A DNA stretch of 64,000 bases from Cladophialophora immunda. Its lineage: Eukaryota; Ascomycota; Eurotiomycetes; Chaetothyriales; Herpotrichiellaceae. The position numbers were made by a program, and so were the translations under genes. Location of the stretch: the NCBI RefSeq assembly GCF_000835495.1, contig NW_015622547.1:3844001-3908000 (forward strand), given 5' to 3'. Positions 20,261-29,189 of the stretch are shown here, piece by piece (position 1 is the first letter of the stretch; each line of letters opens with the position of its first letter). The notes under the pieces are model-generated. The model was not told the origin of the DNA. It made no database searches and was given only the letters and a program-made list of their open reading frames with translations.

Positions 20261-22090
20261 TCACAGCTTGTGGGACGGGAAGGCCGGCATCTTGGTGGTC
20301 CCTCTCACAGGATCCTTCTCCTTGTCCCCCTCTAGTATCCGCTCCATGACGAGCTTCCACTCGCTCGCCAGACCCGGGTCAATGGCACAACCGTCGTAGC
20401 TGACCCCGAACCTCAAGTGGTCGCCATCCCCGGCGACACCGACGAGGAATTCGCCGTCCCTTGCGCGGACCGTGGTGTGCAGGTTGCAGAAGTCCGCTAC
20501 CACGTCGCATGTTCCTCGTGCCCCTGCTCCTCCTGGTCCTGGTGTCGGTAATGCCGATTGATCGCCCCTCGTGTCATATTTGCCCGAGGCGATGACGGAT
20601 CCTCGAGCGCCCACCGAGCTCACCCCACAGGTGGCCAGGCCGGAGCCCGTGCTGGCCGGGTAGGCGCCCTGGACGTTCCAGCCGCGTTTTCGGGCGCTCT
20701 GGCTCTTCCTCTCGAGGTACTCCAACGTGGACAGGTACAGCAGGGGCAGCAGCTGGCTGGGGCTCCTGGAACCGAGGTGGATCTCCTCCGCCACGCTCCT
20801 CGGCCGCTTCTGGTATCGCCGCAGTTGGCCGTGCGCTTGCTTGCCCAGCAGCCGCAACCTGCCCTCCAGGTCCAGGTCGCTGGGCAGGAAGGGCAGCGTG
20901 ATACCGTCGCTGAACGCCAGCATCAGACTGTCCTCCTTCCCCGTGGTGGGCTTGCCGCCGAGGAACGGCCTCGGGTTCACAGGAAAGGAGCCTACGAAGG
21001 GGAGGCGCTGGTGCGTGGGGACATGGGGGTGGCGTCTTTCCTCGAAGAGCATCATCACCACAGCCACCAGCGCGAAGCAGCCGCTGCCTATACTGATCCC
21101 CGCCTGGCGGCAGACTCTGGACAGCCTCCTCGTGGACACGGGGCCTAGAACTGCTCTGAGCGGGAAGGTGTTGAGGGGCGGTGTTCGCGTATAGTCTAGA
21201 ACACTGGCGAACTTCGGGTCGAGGGCAACGGCTCGGGGTAGTGCTGTCCTTCGTCGAAGCGGGTTTTGGAACGACGCAGGAGGGGGCTTTCGAGTATGGC
21301 GGAGTATGCGAGTCAGCAGCCACGACCATCTCTGTCTTGCTGGAGAGCCCTTCACTGGAGGATATAAGGATTCTTGCGCGGGTGGGAGTCTCTCGACCGG
21401 CGCAGTGGTGCAAAGAAGGTCTGCTTCCGAGGATAGTTGCCCTGCGGATTGGTTGAGCAGGTCGACGAACGAAGCCATCCACCGCATGGAGGTCAGGCCG
21501 TCGACAATCTCGTGCCCTGCAATGAACATGAAGTGAAGTTGATCCAGGCCGTCTGCGGCACTCTTGACCGGCATGACATAGAGCCTGCTCAGCGCCCGGG
21601 CCTCGTCTATGCATCGACTCGAGTTCAGCGTGTGGACGAAGAACTCGTCGGCGTCCGCCTGCGGATAATGGTCTTCCACAAACACGGCGTGCTTCTTCGC
21701 CTCGCTCAACATCTCGCCGGGATCTCTGCTTGGCTCAAAGACATACAAGCGCTCTCCGGGAGCGAAAGAAGACTGTCCGCCATGGACATCAACGGCGCTG
21801 GCGACCCTGGCGGAGAGAAGGGCGTGTTTCTTCCGCAGAACACTCCACGCAAGCAGGATCCGCGCTCTCAAGGCTTCGGGATCTAGAGACGTTCTCATCT
21901 CCACGTGCAGGTGCATCGTGAGATCTGCTCTGCCTTCGAATTCTGTGCCGTCGGTGTTGAACAGGCCTTCGACAATGCCAATGCGCCGGTAGTAGACGAC
22001 ACGGTGGGCTGTTGTGGTTTGCCGCCAGTCATGCCGACGGGTCGCGTAGCTCTCGAGCCATTCGGCGGGCTGTGTGCGTTCCAGAGACAT
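20261..22090 (-). CDS. Condensation-domain-like (CAT superfamily) acyltransferase
   Basis: This is a single exon of 609 residues. The start is the ATG at 22090 (MSLERTQPAEW); the in-frame codons above it begin with TTG. The active-site motif H-x-x-x-D-G is seen as GHEIVDGLTSMRW near residue 195. The N-terminal part (LHVEMRTSLDPEALRARILLAWSVLRKKHALL) follows the donor/acceptor layout of stand-alone condensation-like proteins such as the fungal 15-O-acetyltransferase type. A DFGWG motif as in plant BAHD enzymes is absent; HLRFGVSYDGCAIDP is in the corresponding area. The stretch around SALPTPGPGGAGARG is low-complexity. It would transfer an acyl group from CoA, or from a carrier, to an alcohol or amine. 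It lies between the permease and the P450. Substrate is unknown and the family call is made by motif only. Confidence 0.72.
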   Translation of the reverse strand: MSLERTQPAEWLESYATRRHDWRQTTTAHRVVYYRRIGIVEGLFNTDGTEFEGRADLTMHLHVEMRTSLDPEALRARILLAWSVLRKKHALLSARVASAVDVHGGQSSFAPGERLYVFEPSRDPGEMLSEAKKHAVFVEDHYPQADADEFFVHTLNSSRCIDEARALSRLYVMPVKSAADGLDQLHFMFIAGHEIVDGLTSMRWMASFVDLLNQSAGQLSSEADLLCTTAPVERLPPAQESLYPPVKGSPARQRWSWLLTRILRHTRKPPPASFQNPLRRRTALPRAVALDPKFASVLDYTRTPPLNTFPLRAVLGPVSTRRLSRVCRQAGISIGSGCFALVAVVMMLFEERRHPHVPTHQRLPFVGSFPVNPRPFLGGKPTTGKEDSLMLAFSDGITLPFLPSDLDLEGRLRLLGKQAHGQLRRYQKRPRSVAEEIHLGSRSPSQLLPLLYLSTLEYLERKSQSARKRGWNVQGAYPASTGSGLATCGVSSVGARGSVIASGKYDTRGDQSALPTPGPGGAGARGTCDVVADFCNLHTTVRARDGEFLVGVAGDGDHLRFGVSYDGCAIDPGLASEWKLVMERILEGDKEKDPVRGTTKMPAFPSHKL

Positions 22091-22720
22091 CTTCTCCCCT
22101 GCGCGGCGAGGTGATGATTCATTATGCAAGCACAAAAGAGCGTTGGAATCAAATCCATATTCAATTTTGTATTTGTTGGTGTGCGGAGCCGAGGCTGAAT
22201 GCGGGGGCGGAGGTCGGTTTCCAGTTCCGTCCAGTATATACAGAGCATACGGAGGTATAATAACAAGCTTGCGACCACAGAGACACAGACGACGTTTGTT
22301 TTCTCGTCTCTCTTACAGATCACATCTCCAGACCAGCAGCCATACCACGGGCTGGCACTTCTTGATTGTGGAAATAAGGGGCCAAGAGAAAGTCACAAAC
22401 GAGGCGGAAAACAAATGCACCGATCATTTTATATACACACTGCGGACACCCTAATTGGCGAATACGTTGAGAAATATTGTCTGGTTTCAAGGTGGACTTT
22501 GATTGTGGGAAAACACGTCATCAGCAACAAGACTAGAAAAGAACACCCAGCGAGTTCTGCTGTCCATGGAATTCGTTCATTGTAGTTTCAGCCGAAATCT
22601 CCGTCAGCCCCGAAGCCAAGCCAGCCCGCCATTGTCTGCTCTCTAGATAGTCGATGTAGAACTACCTGCCAAAAAAACAGAGCCAGCGTGAAGACCAAAA
22701 CCCCAATTCGATCGCCAGGC
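22091..22720. promoter_or_regulatory. Region between acyltransferase promoter and P450 3' end
   Basis: Both flanking genes are on the minus strand, so this holds the acyltransferase promoter and the P450 3' UTR. Only chance frames were seen. Confidence 0.5.
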
Positions 22721-24327
22721 CTACACTGTGACACCGTCGGCCAAGTACTGGGCGTCGCCATGTTCGGGAGAGGGGTGATCGATCTCGACGGATCGGATCA
22801 GCTTCTCGTGGCTGGCTGACCGCGGCTTGATGTCGCATTTGAACGGCCTCGGATGGCTGATGATGCCGGTGTCAAAGTCCACGACCGGGTCGACCTCCTT
22901 CCCATTCTCGACGCACTTGCGCACATCAAACACCGCCAGGAACCCCGAGATGGTCGAAAACAGCGTCGCGTCGGCGAACAGCTTGCCGGGGCAGATCCGC
23001 CGACCGAACCCGAACGCCAGGTTATGAGGGTCAGGTTCGGCATTGGGGCCGAGAAAGCGCAAAGGGTCGAATGTGTCCGGGTTGTGGTAGACGGTCTCGT
23101 CATGGAGCATGGCCCAGATGTTGGGGATCAGGAGGCTGCCTTCGGGAATGAAGTATCCTTCATACACATCGGCCTTGGTCGTCAGGTGAGGCACTCCATC
23201 GGCCCTACCGGGTGCCAGCGAAGGACTTCCTTGACTAACGCGTTGACATAGGGAAGAGCCTCGCGGTCGGCAAATGTCGGCAGGCGAGACGTGCCAATTG
23301 CAGTATCGATCTCGGCCTGTGCTTTGCGCTGGACTTCGGGGTAGAGCGTCATTGCCAGGACGAAGCAGGCCATGGAGGACACGGTGGTGTCGGCGCCTCC
23401 CGCGTACAGTGAGAAGGCAGACCACCGAGCAACATCTTCGGCCTCGTGGGAGAGAGATCCCTTGTCATCTTCAATAAGCTTGGAGAGGTACGAAGGCTCA
23501 GCTGTGCCGCTGCGAAGCTTTTGCTGCACGAATTTGTATGGCAACTCTGCCACGGTATGCAGTGTCTCTTTCCATTGCCGTGCGGTGCGCTTGAAACCAG
23601 TCCCGGGGAGCCACTCAGGAAGGTACTTGAGCGCAGGTATCACGTCCACCATCCAGACTCCCGGCATACAAGCTTTGGAGAACTGGTCGAGTGCTTGTTC
23701 CGCAAGATCCACTAGCGGGTCGCGCCCACTGGGCTCGATTGTGTACCCATAACCAATTTTCAGAATGATAGACCCCGCCTGAGTGCGGATAAGCTGCAGC
23801 ACTTCTTGAGGCTTCTTGAGCACCCTGAGCAGGAACCGCCGGGTCTCCAGCTCGAGTAGCGGTCGGAACGGATCGATGGCAGCAGAAGTGCCCAGGACGG
23901 TATGAAGAGCTTTTCTGTAGGAACGACTTTTGCTGGAGTAAGGCATCAGCCCAAGCGCCTTTTCCCACCCACACATTTCGGACCCAAACACCAGCTTCGG
24001 CCGAGACGAGTGGAAGGCGGAGCGCTTCTCCATCAGCTCGACCGCGACCTTGTGATCGCTAATAATGATCATAGTCTGGCCCAGAACTGTGAGGGAGCTT
24101 ATCGGACCATAAAGCTCCTTATGTTTGATCCAATGAAGCCATTCTTTGGCGCCAGCGGGTGGAAGGTCGGGTAGATTTCCCACCAGCAGTCTGGGTTTCG
24201 GGCCGGGGGGAAGAGAATGATTGATCTTGGATTGTGGATTGACAGAGAAGAATTTGTACGCGAGTAGCACTATTGTAGGGACGCATATGACGGCGAGAAA
24301 GAGCTGGGCGGCGCTAAGTTGGGCCAT
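22721..24327 (-). CDS. Cytochrome P450 (OrdA/CYP64-like), frame broken once
   Basis: ATG 24327 starts MAQLSAAQLFLAVICVPTIV, an N-terminal membrane anchor, followed by the proline hinge LPPGPKPRLLVGNLPDLPP. The frame is open to TGA at 23182-23184. The rest of the protein continues in another frame from about 23196 to the stop at 22721-22723. Across the break the I-helix AGGADTT, the K-helix ExxR (KEVLR), and then the heme loop FGFGRRICPGKLF are all intact, so about 535 residues of a normal P450 are recognisable. One extra G at ATGGAGTG (minus strand, about 23192-23199) would give GPMGVPHLTTKADVYEG. The only nearby intron would be 15 bases, so splicing does not explain it. Overall pattern resembles O-methylsterigmatocystin oxidoreductase-type monooxygenases of the ER. 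It is either a recent pseudogene or carries a sequencing error. It is the last gene of the accessory block. Confidence 0.85.
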
Positions 24328-25425
24328 TGCGGAGGATTTCTCTGAGGGAAAGTGATAGCACTGGCAACAAGATAGACACCCTTACCGTTCGTATTTATCT
24401 TTGGACATTCTGAAGCCGCTCAGGCACACCTGGGCAGTCACCTGCAAGGCCCGACATAGAAAAAGATCGGCCTTCTCATGGCCCTTTATTAAGAACACAC
24501 CCTTTCCCTTTCTCGTCCTTCACGCCGGTCTCTTGAGAAAGACCGACCCCAGGTTTAGACCGGTGATTGGACTATGTTCCACCGGATACAATAATCAAAG
24601 TGTTCAAATTCGAGCAGGGCAGGTCGAATCCGCATTTAATTGGCGAGTCAGCCGTTCGCATCTTGATAAGGGTAATAGCCGTTTTCAGTCAATAAGGTTC
24701 AAGTTTTAACGCCCTTCTGCCCCAGACACGGCGAACGGCGTGTTGCCAGATGCTCGACCTCGAAATAATGTCGAGGCCAGGGGCGGGGATCGACGAGGCT
24801 GCGTAAGATGGGTAGTGTTGAGCGCTATTAGTAAAGGCCGCCTAGGCGATTGGACGCCGATGGCGGCGGCTTGCCTCGTCATCCTCATTGTCCGAGCCCC
24901 TAGAGCAAAGTACTGAAGGCGGAAAAAGCTTGTCATCTGCACGCAGCGGTGCTGTGCCGACTTCCCCAGAATTCGTGTTTGATGACTGGAGAATGGTGAA
25001 GTTAGTGTTGTTACATCTGAACATTGTTGGGCGGCAGAGTCGGAGTTTTACCGATCTGTCAGCTTTTAAGTAACATAATCTTTTGGTCGCTTCGAGGTTC
25101 ATGCAGACCGCGTCAAGTGTGTCCTTATTGAGAAGGAGCACGATTGGTAAGACCTTGCTGGCAAGTTGTGCAAGTTTACCTATGCACGATAAGGACTGTC
25201 GTGGTGAACGGCAAAGGGCTGAAGGGCTGAAGGGAAAAGGGGCCATTGATGTCGTTCTAGCGGTTTCCTTTCTTGGAATAGCCCCAACTACCCATCACGT
25301 GCTGTCGCGTCACCTGCCAAGGCTGAACGCGATCTCATATCCCAGCGAGCCAGGTTGACTCGAATGCGCCCTGCCCTTGTTGCAATATCTCGGTTTGCGA
25401 CCATGGTGGCTCTCGGGACGCCATC
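24328..25425. promoter_or_regulatory. Divergent intergenic region between the P450 and SFI1
   Basis: About 1.1 kb holds the promoters of both flanking genes. No gene was seen, only chance frames. CCGG words occur at 24559 and 24578. A short upstream reading frame precedes SFI1. Confidence 0.5.
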
Positions 25426-25429
25426 ATGA
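25403..25429 (+). promoter_or_regulatory. uORF overlapping the SFI1 start (ATGA)
   Basis: ATG at 25403 opens an eight-codon frame (MVALGTPS) whose TGA stop at 25427-25429 shares bases with the main ATG at 25426. The context ACCATGG is strong. If the transcript starts upstream, ribosomes would have to reinitiate or leak past it to make the main protein. Confidence 0.5.
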
Positions 25430-27234
25430 CGCCAGAAGAATTGGCGCACTTCGCCAATGATGTGATGCTATTCTCACCAGAAGACATCGACCGTCTACAT
25501 CGTGTTCTCTTCCGCCTCCAAGAAGCCGCCGTCAACTTTACCCCCGCTGCCGTACAGCGCGAATACAAAGCCGTATGCTCAGAAGGGCACGTATCGACGC
25601 AATACGATGACCCGTGCTTGCAGTGGCTCCTTGACCTCCTCGAGATCGACCCCGAAATCCCTCTCAATGAAAAGTTTCTCGATGTGTTACAAGAGGCGAA
25701 CATAGTGTTGACCACAGATGGAACTTCAACGGATGCGGCGACCGATTACGGGGAAGGCCCAAAAGGCCGGGCTGCCCATGAAGTTTCTATGCCGGTGCGC
25801 CCTGCCACATCTGACTCGATCGACTCGATCGATGGAGATGACCCTCTCTGGCAGCAAGCCGTCGCCCTCGACAGCCGAAAATTAGCATCGCAAGCACTTG
25901 AACAATGGCGCCACAAGCTGCAGCTGCAAAGATCCGCATACCTGGAATACGAAGACCCGGCTATGAATTCAGTAGCAGACAGTTTGTACTTACGCAACCT
26001 CGCAAGAAAGGTCCTGTCGCACTGGCGCAACACAGTAGCAGAAATCCGCCAAATGGATATTGTCGCCGACGACTTTCGCATGCGACGAGATGCTGCGTTT
26101 TCGCTCAAAAATTGGACATTGGCTACTCGTGAAATGCTCTTTGTTAAGGTCAGGGATGAGAGAATTCTGCGCAAAGCACTGGGAAAATGGCAAGAGAAGA
26201 CTGCGAGTCTCAGAGAGATGGATGCCGCAGCTGCTGACTTCCGCGATCGGCAAGCACTTCAAAATGCTCTGGTGAAGATGGTAGCGAAGAGGAGCCAAAT
26301 CAGGCAAGCAGAAACTCACGCCGTCCTAGCGTATGAAGGGAATCTGAGCCGGAAAATGCTTCATACGTGGTTGGTGCAGCTCGACCATATACGATTGAAT
26401 GAACGACGAGCAGAGGCCGCGGCAGACTATTTTGCGAGCAAACATACTCTTCAGAAGTGGCGGGAGAAAGCTCTACTCCGAATCGAAGAGAAAAAGGTTG
26501 TGGAGGCCCGCAAGCATGTTTTGGGCTTTACATACTTCCACAGATGGCGAGCCGCGACCAGAAAGAGCAAGGAGGCGAAATACACCGAAGCATACAAAAC
26601 CATGAGAAGAAAAGTCAAGATGAATATCGCTCGCACGGCACTGAATATTTGGAGGCAGAAGGCGATCCAGATGCGTCAAATGAATGTGACCGCTCAGGAA
26701 TTCCGGGCCCGCAAAGAGGTGGAGGGTGCAAGGCGCACAGCCCACGGCGCAATCATCACCATGTTCAACAAGGCCGAGCAGATGCAGGAGGCCAACCTCC
26801 AAGCCGATGCTTTGTTCCGCAAGAATCTCATCGAGCGCCTCCAAATCTTCGGTTCGAACTGGCTTGTCCCAACCCAGCAGATCCTGGAGAATCAAAGGAA
26901 GGCAGATGAATACCGCTCTACCAGGACTGCCAGCTATGCATTGCAAATGCTCAGAAATTGGAGGAATGCGGCGTTTAGGACGAAGCGACTAGAAGAGGAT
27001 GCGGATGTATTGTTCCATCGTACCGAGAAGAAACGGGCTCTTGGGTTCCTCCAGAAATGGAGGCAGGCGTCGGCTGGGTCGAGTCGTGAGGAAGCGGCCA
27101 GGGAGGTTTCTCTGATTCCAGCGACGCCGGCGGCTCGAAGGAACCAATTGCTGGCATCTACGACACCGGCATACACTCCAGCCATCGGCCTGTTTGGTAG
27201 GGATATCAACGCAGTGGAGGAAGAGGAGGAGTGA
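25426..27234 (+). CDS. sfi1: Sfi1-family spindle pole body / centrin-binding protein
   Basis: This is a single exon of 602 residues. A folded N-terminal part (about 1-95, MTPEELAHFANDVMLFSPEDIDRL) precedes a long alpha-helical region with repeated units ending in W-R/K, for example LEQWRHKL, LSHWRNTV, LGKWQEKT, LQKWREKA, FHRWRAAT, LNIWRQKA, LRNWRNAA and LQKWRQAS. These repeats, spaced about 30-40 residues apart, are the centrin (Cdc31)-binding signature of Sfi1. The protein forms the half-bridge filament needed for spindle pole body duplication. The C-terminus (AREVSLIPATPAARRNQLL) contains S/T-P type phosphorylation-like sites. Fungal Sfi1 proteins are often longer, so this could be a short member. 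It marks the right edge of the accessory block. Confidence 0.85.
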   Translation: MTPEELAHFANDVMLFSPEDIDRLHRVLFRLQEAAVNFTPAAVQREYKAVCSEGHVSTQYDDPCLQWLLDLLEIDPEIPLNEKFLDVLQEANIVLTTDGTSTDAATDYGEGPKGRAAHEVSMPVRPATSDSIDSIDGDDPLWQQAVALDSRKLASQALEQWRHKLQLQRSAYLEYEDPAMNSVADSLYLRNLARKVLSHWRNTVAEIRQMDIVADDFRMRRDAAFSLKNWTLATREMLFVKVRDERILRKALGKWQEKTASLREMDAAAADFRDRQALQNALVKMVAKRSQIRQAETHAVLAYEGNLSRKMLHTWLVQLDHIRLNERRAEAAADYFASKHTLQKWREKALLRIEEKKVVEARKHVLGFTYFHRWRAATRKSKEAKYTEAYKTMRRKVKMNIARTALNIWRQKAIQMRQMNVTAQEFRARKEVEGARRTAHGAIITMFNKAEQMQEANLQADALFRKNLIERLQIFGSNWLVPTQQILENQRKADEYRSTRTASYALQMLRNWRNAAFRTKRLEEDADVLFHRTEKKRALGFLQKWRQASAGSSREEAAREVSLIPATPAARRNQLLASTTPAYTPAIGLFGRDINAVEEEEE

Positions 27235-27782
27235 TGATTTTATGAGTGATGTGCCCACGAGCTGATGACTATGATACCCCACAATCTACAATGAATGTAA
27301 TACAGAGACACAATATAAGCATTAAGATTCTTGCAAGCAATGCCTCGGACTCTGGAGTCCAAGTCTGTTGATTTGTGGAGGATGGATTAGACTGGGAGTT
27401 GACGTGTTTGAGGCAGTAGATCACTCACACTTGTGTGCCTACCAACCTGCTCACGGTGGGCGTAGTTTTTATTCTCCCGTGTCTCAAAGCGAGGTGCCGT
27501 TATTTGAAATGCAGACAGACAGAGCTGGACTGTGCGAGCAGGAAGGCAGAGAGGTTGCATTGTCCTGCATGGTGAGAGTTTGTGGAACAACAAAACACGA
27601 CATGGGACGTGATTCGGCGGCCTTGCCAACCCACGATCATCGGTTACGTCGAGGACAATTTGCAGCTTTCCCATTCTCTGATCCATGACAGCAAAAGATG
27701 CCATCCTATCTTGTTGACCATCTCAGTCATACTCAATTCGCCTCTGCGCTCATATCTACCTCAACCCCAGCTAGGTGAAAAC
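27235..27782. other. Intergenic between SFI1 and the GH43 gene
   Basis: It holds the SFI1 3' UTR and the promoter of the glycosidase. The frame of the glycosidase stays open upstream to 27582, but without an ATG or family resemblance. Confidence 0.5.
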
Positions 27783-28892
27783 ATGTCGAATCAAACCATT
27801 GCAGACACGGACACGCCAGATCCATGGATGGTCGCCGCGCACAACCGCTTCTACCTGACCTTTACCTGCGGAGACCGTGTCGAGATATGGATGTCGCACA
27901 ACATGGAGGACTTTAGGAATTGTAAGAAGATCATCGCCTGGAAACCGCCGCCCGCAACTCCCTGGGTGGTCGACATCTGGGCCCCCGAACTACACTACCT
28001 GAATGGAAGATGGTACATCTACTTCTGCGGGGCGCATCCGGAGGTTGGGAACCCTTCACATCGGACGCTTTTGCTGCGCAGCCAGAGCCAAGATCCCATG
28101 GAGGCGGGAGCTTGGGAGTTTCTCGGACAGATGGAGGGACTGCCTAACCACTGGAACATCGATGCGACCGTCTTCTTCCTGCAGCGCACTCAGAAGCTGT
28201 ATTGCTGTTACTCAGGGTGGCCGCTGGGCGATGACTCGGACCGGCAGCAAGATCTGTTCTTGATCGAGCTGGAGACGCCCGAGGTCGCGCGGCCTGAGAC
28301 GCTCACATGCATATCCAGGGCGGAACTGCCTTGGGAAAGGGCCGATGGAGGGACACACGGCGTCAACGAAGGTCCGACGTTCGTGAGCATCCCGGGCTAT
28401 GAGGGAATCATCTACAGTGCCAACGGGAGCTGGACCAGCGACTACAGGTTGGGCGTGTTACAGCTGGTCGGCGATGATCCGCTGAAGGAGTCGTCATGGA
28501 GGAAACGCCCAACGCCGCTGCTAGTCAGTGACGGAGAAAAAGGAGGACCTTTTGGGCCGGGACACGCGAGTTTCATCCCTTCTCCGTATGGGGATGGGAG
28601 AGTGTATTGCATCTACCACGCCACGGAGCACGAGGGCCAGGGATGGAATAACCGCAAAGCCCGAGTCCTGAGTTTTGGTCCAGAGCACTTTCATCCTCAG
28701 GCCCAATCCATGTGCTGTGCGTTGTCCGTCTCGGGGCAGTGGAGCGGTGGTGTCTCGGTATCGAACTCGGGGGGGATGACAGGAAACATGTCCCAGCCGG
28801 GAGCGCATGCACAGCGAGGCGACGAGCATAGAGCAAGTCTGATCAACAAGCTTGGGGGCAAGATCTTGAGGAAGTTGAGGGAGTATACATAG
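27783..28892 (+). CDS. Glycoside hydrolase family 43-type protein
   Basis: ATG 27783 gives 369 residues. The five-bladed propeller pattern of GH43 is visible: DTPDPWMVAAHNRFYLTF contains the general-base Asp, IWAPELHYLNGRWYIYF is the second-blade signature, WNIDATVFF carries the pKa-modulating Asp, VNEGPTFVSI carries the acid Glu, and FGPGHASFIPSP is the usual later motif. Members cleave arabinose- or xylose-containing side chains of plant polysaccharides. No signal peptide is seen at this start or in the open upstream codons, so the protein may be intracellular, or an upstream exon may be missing. The last ~45 residues (SNSGGMTGNMSQPGAHAQRGDEHRA) look disordered. The exact sugar specificity cannot be set. 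Confidence 0.82.
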   Translation: MSNQTIADTDTPDPWMVAAHNRFYLTFTCGDRVEIWMSHNMEDFRNCKKIIAWKPPPATPWVVDIWAPELHYLNGRWYIYFCGAHPEVGNPSHRTLLLRSQSQDPMEAGAWEFLGQMEGLPNHWNIDATVFFLQRTQKLYCCYSGWPLGDDSDRQQDLFLIELETPEVARPETLTCISRAELPWERADGGTHGVNEGPTFVSIPGYEGIIYSANGSWTSDYRLGVLQLVGDDPLKESSWRKRPTPLLVSDGEKGGPFGPGHASFIPSPYGDGRVYCIYHATEHEGQGWNNRKARVLSFGPEHFHPQAQSMCCALSVSGQWSGGVSVSNSGGMTGNMSQPGAHAQRGDEHRASLINKLGGKILRKLREYT

Positions 28893-29189
28893 CCACAAAG
28901 CAGGATCGAGGACCTGCTCGCCTCAATCACCTGTACCGTGCAAGCCCAACGCTGTATGGATGGAGGACGCACGGGGAAATTCCGCTTCACGCACAATGGG
29001 GTCAGCTTTTCTTCTTCCTGCGTCTCGACGAATTCTAACATGTATGAATTGAACCTACTGTCAACCGACAGCCGAGGTTTTCCCCCCGCCTCCATCCATC
29101 TAATGTAAGCAACATTGGATTGACAGCATCAATCCTAGCAGCACACCACCTGGACTGATCCATACTACCTCCTGCTCGTAGACCAAACC

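Noticed and set aside
20574..21614. 346-codon frame overlapping the acyltransferase on the same strand
   Set aside because: Arg/Pro/Ala-rich shadow frame of a GC-rich gene; the other frame carries the HxxxDG motif.
23180..23280. An intron to explain the P450 frame change
   Set aside because: The only short GT-AG option is 15 bases, and longer ones remove the conserved ExxR helix.
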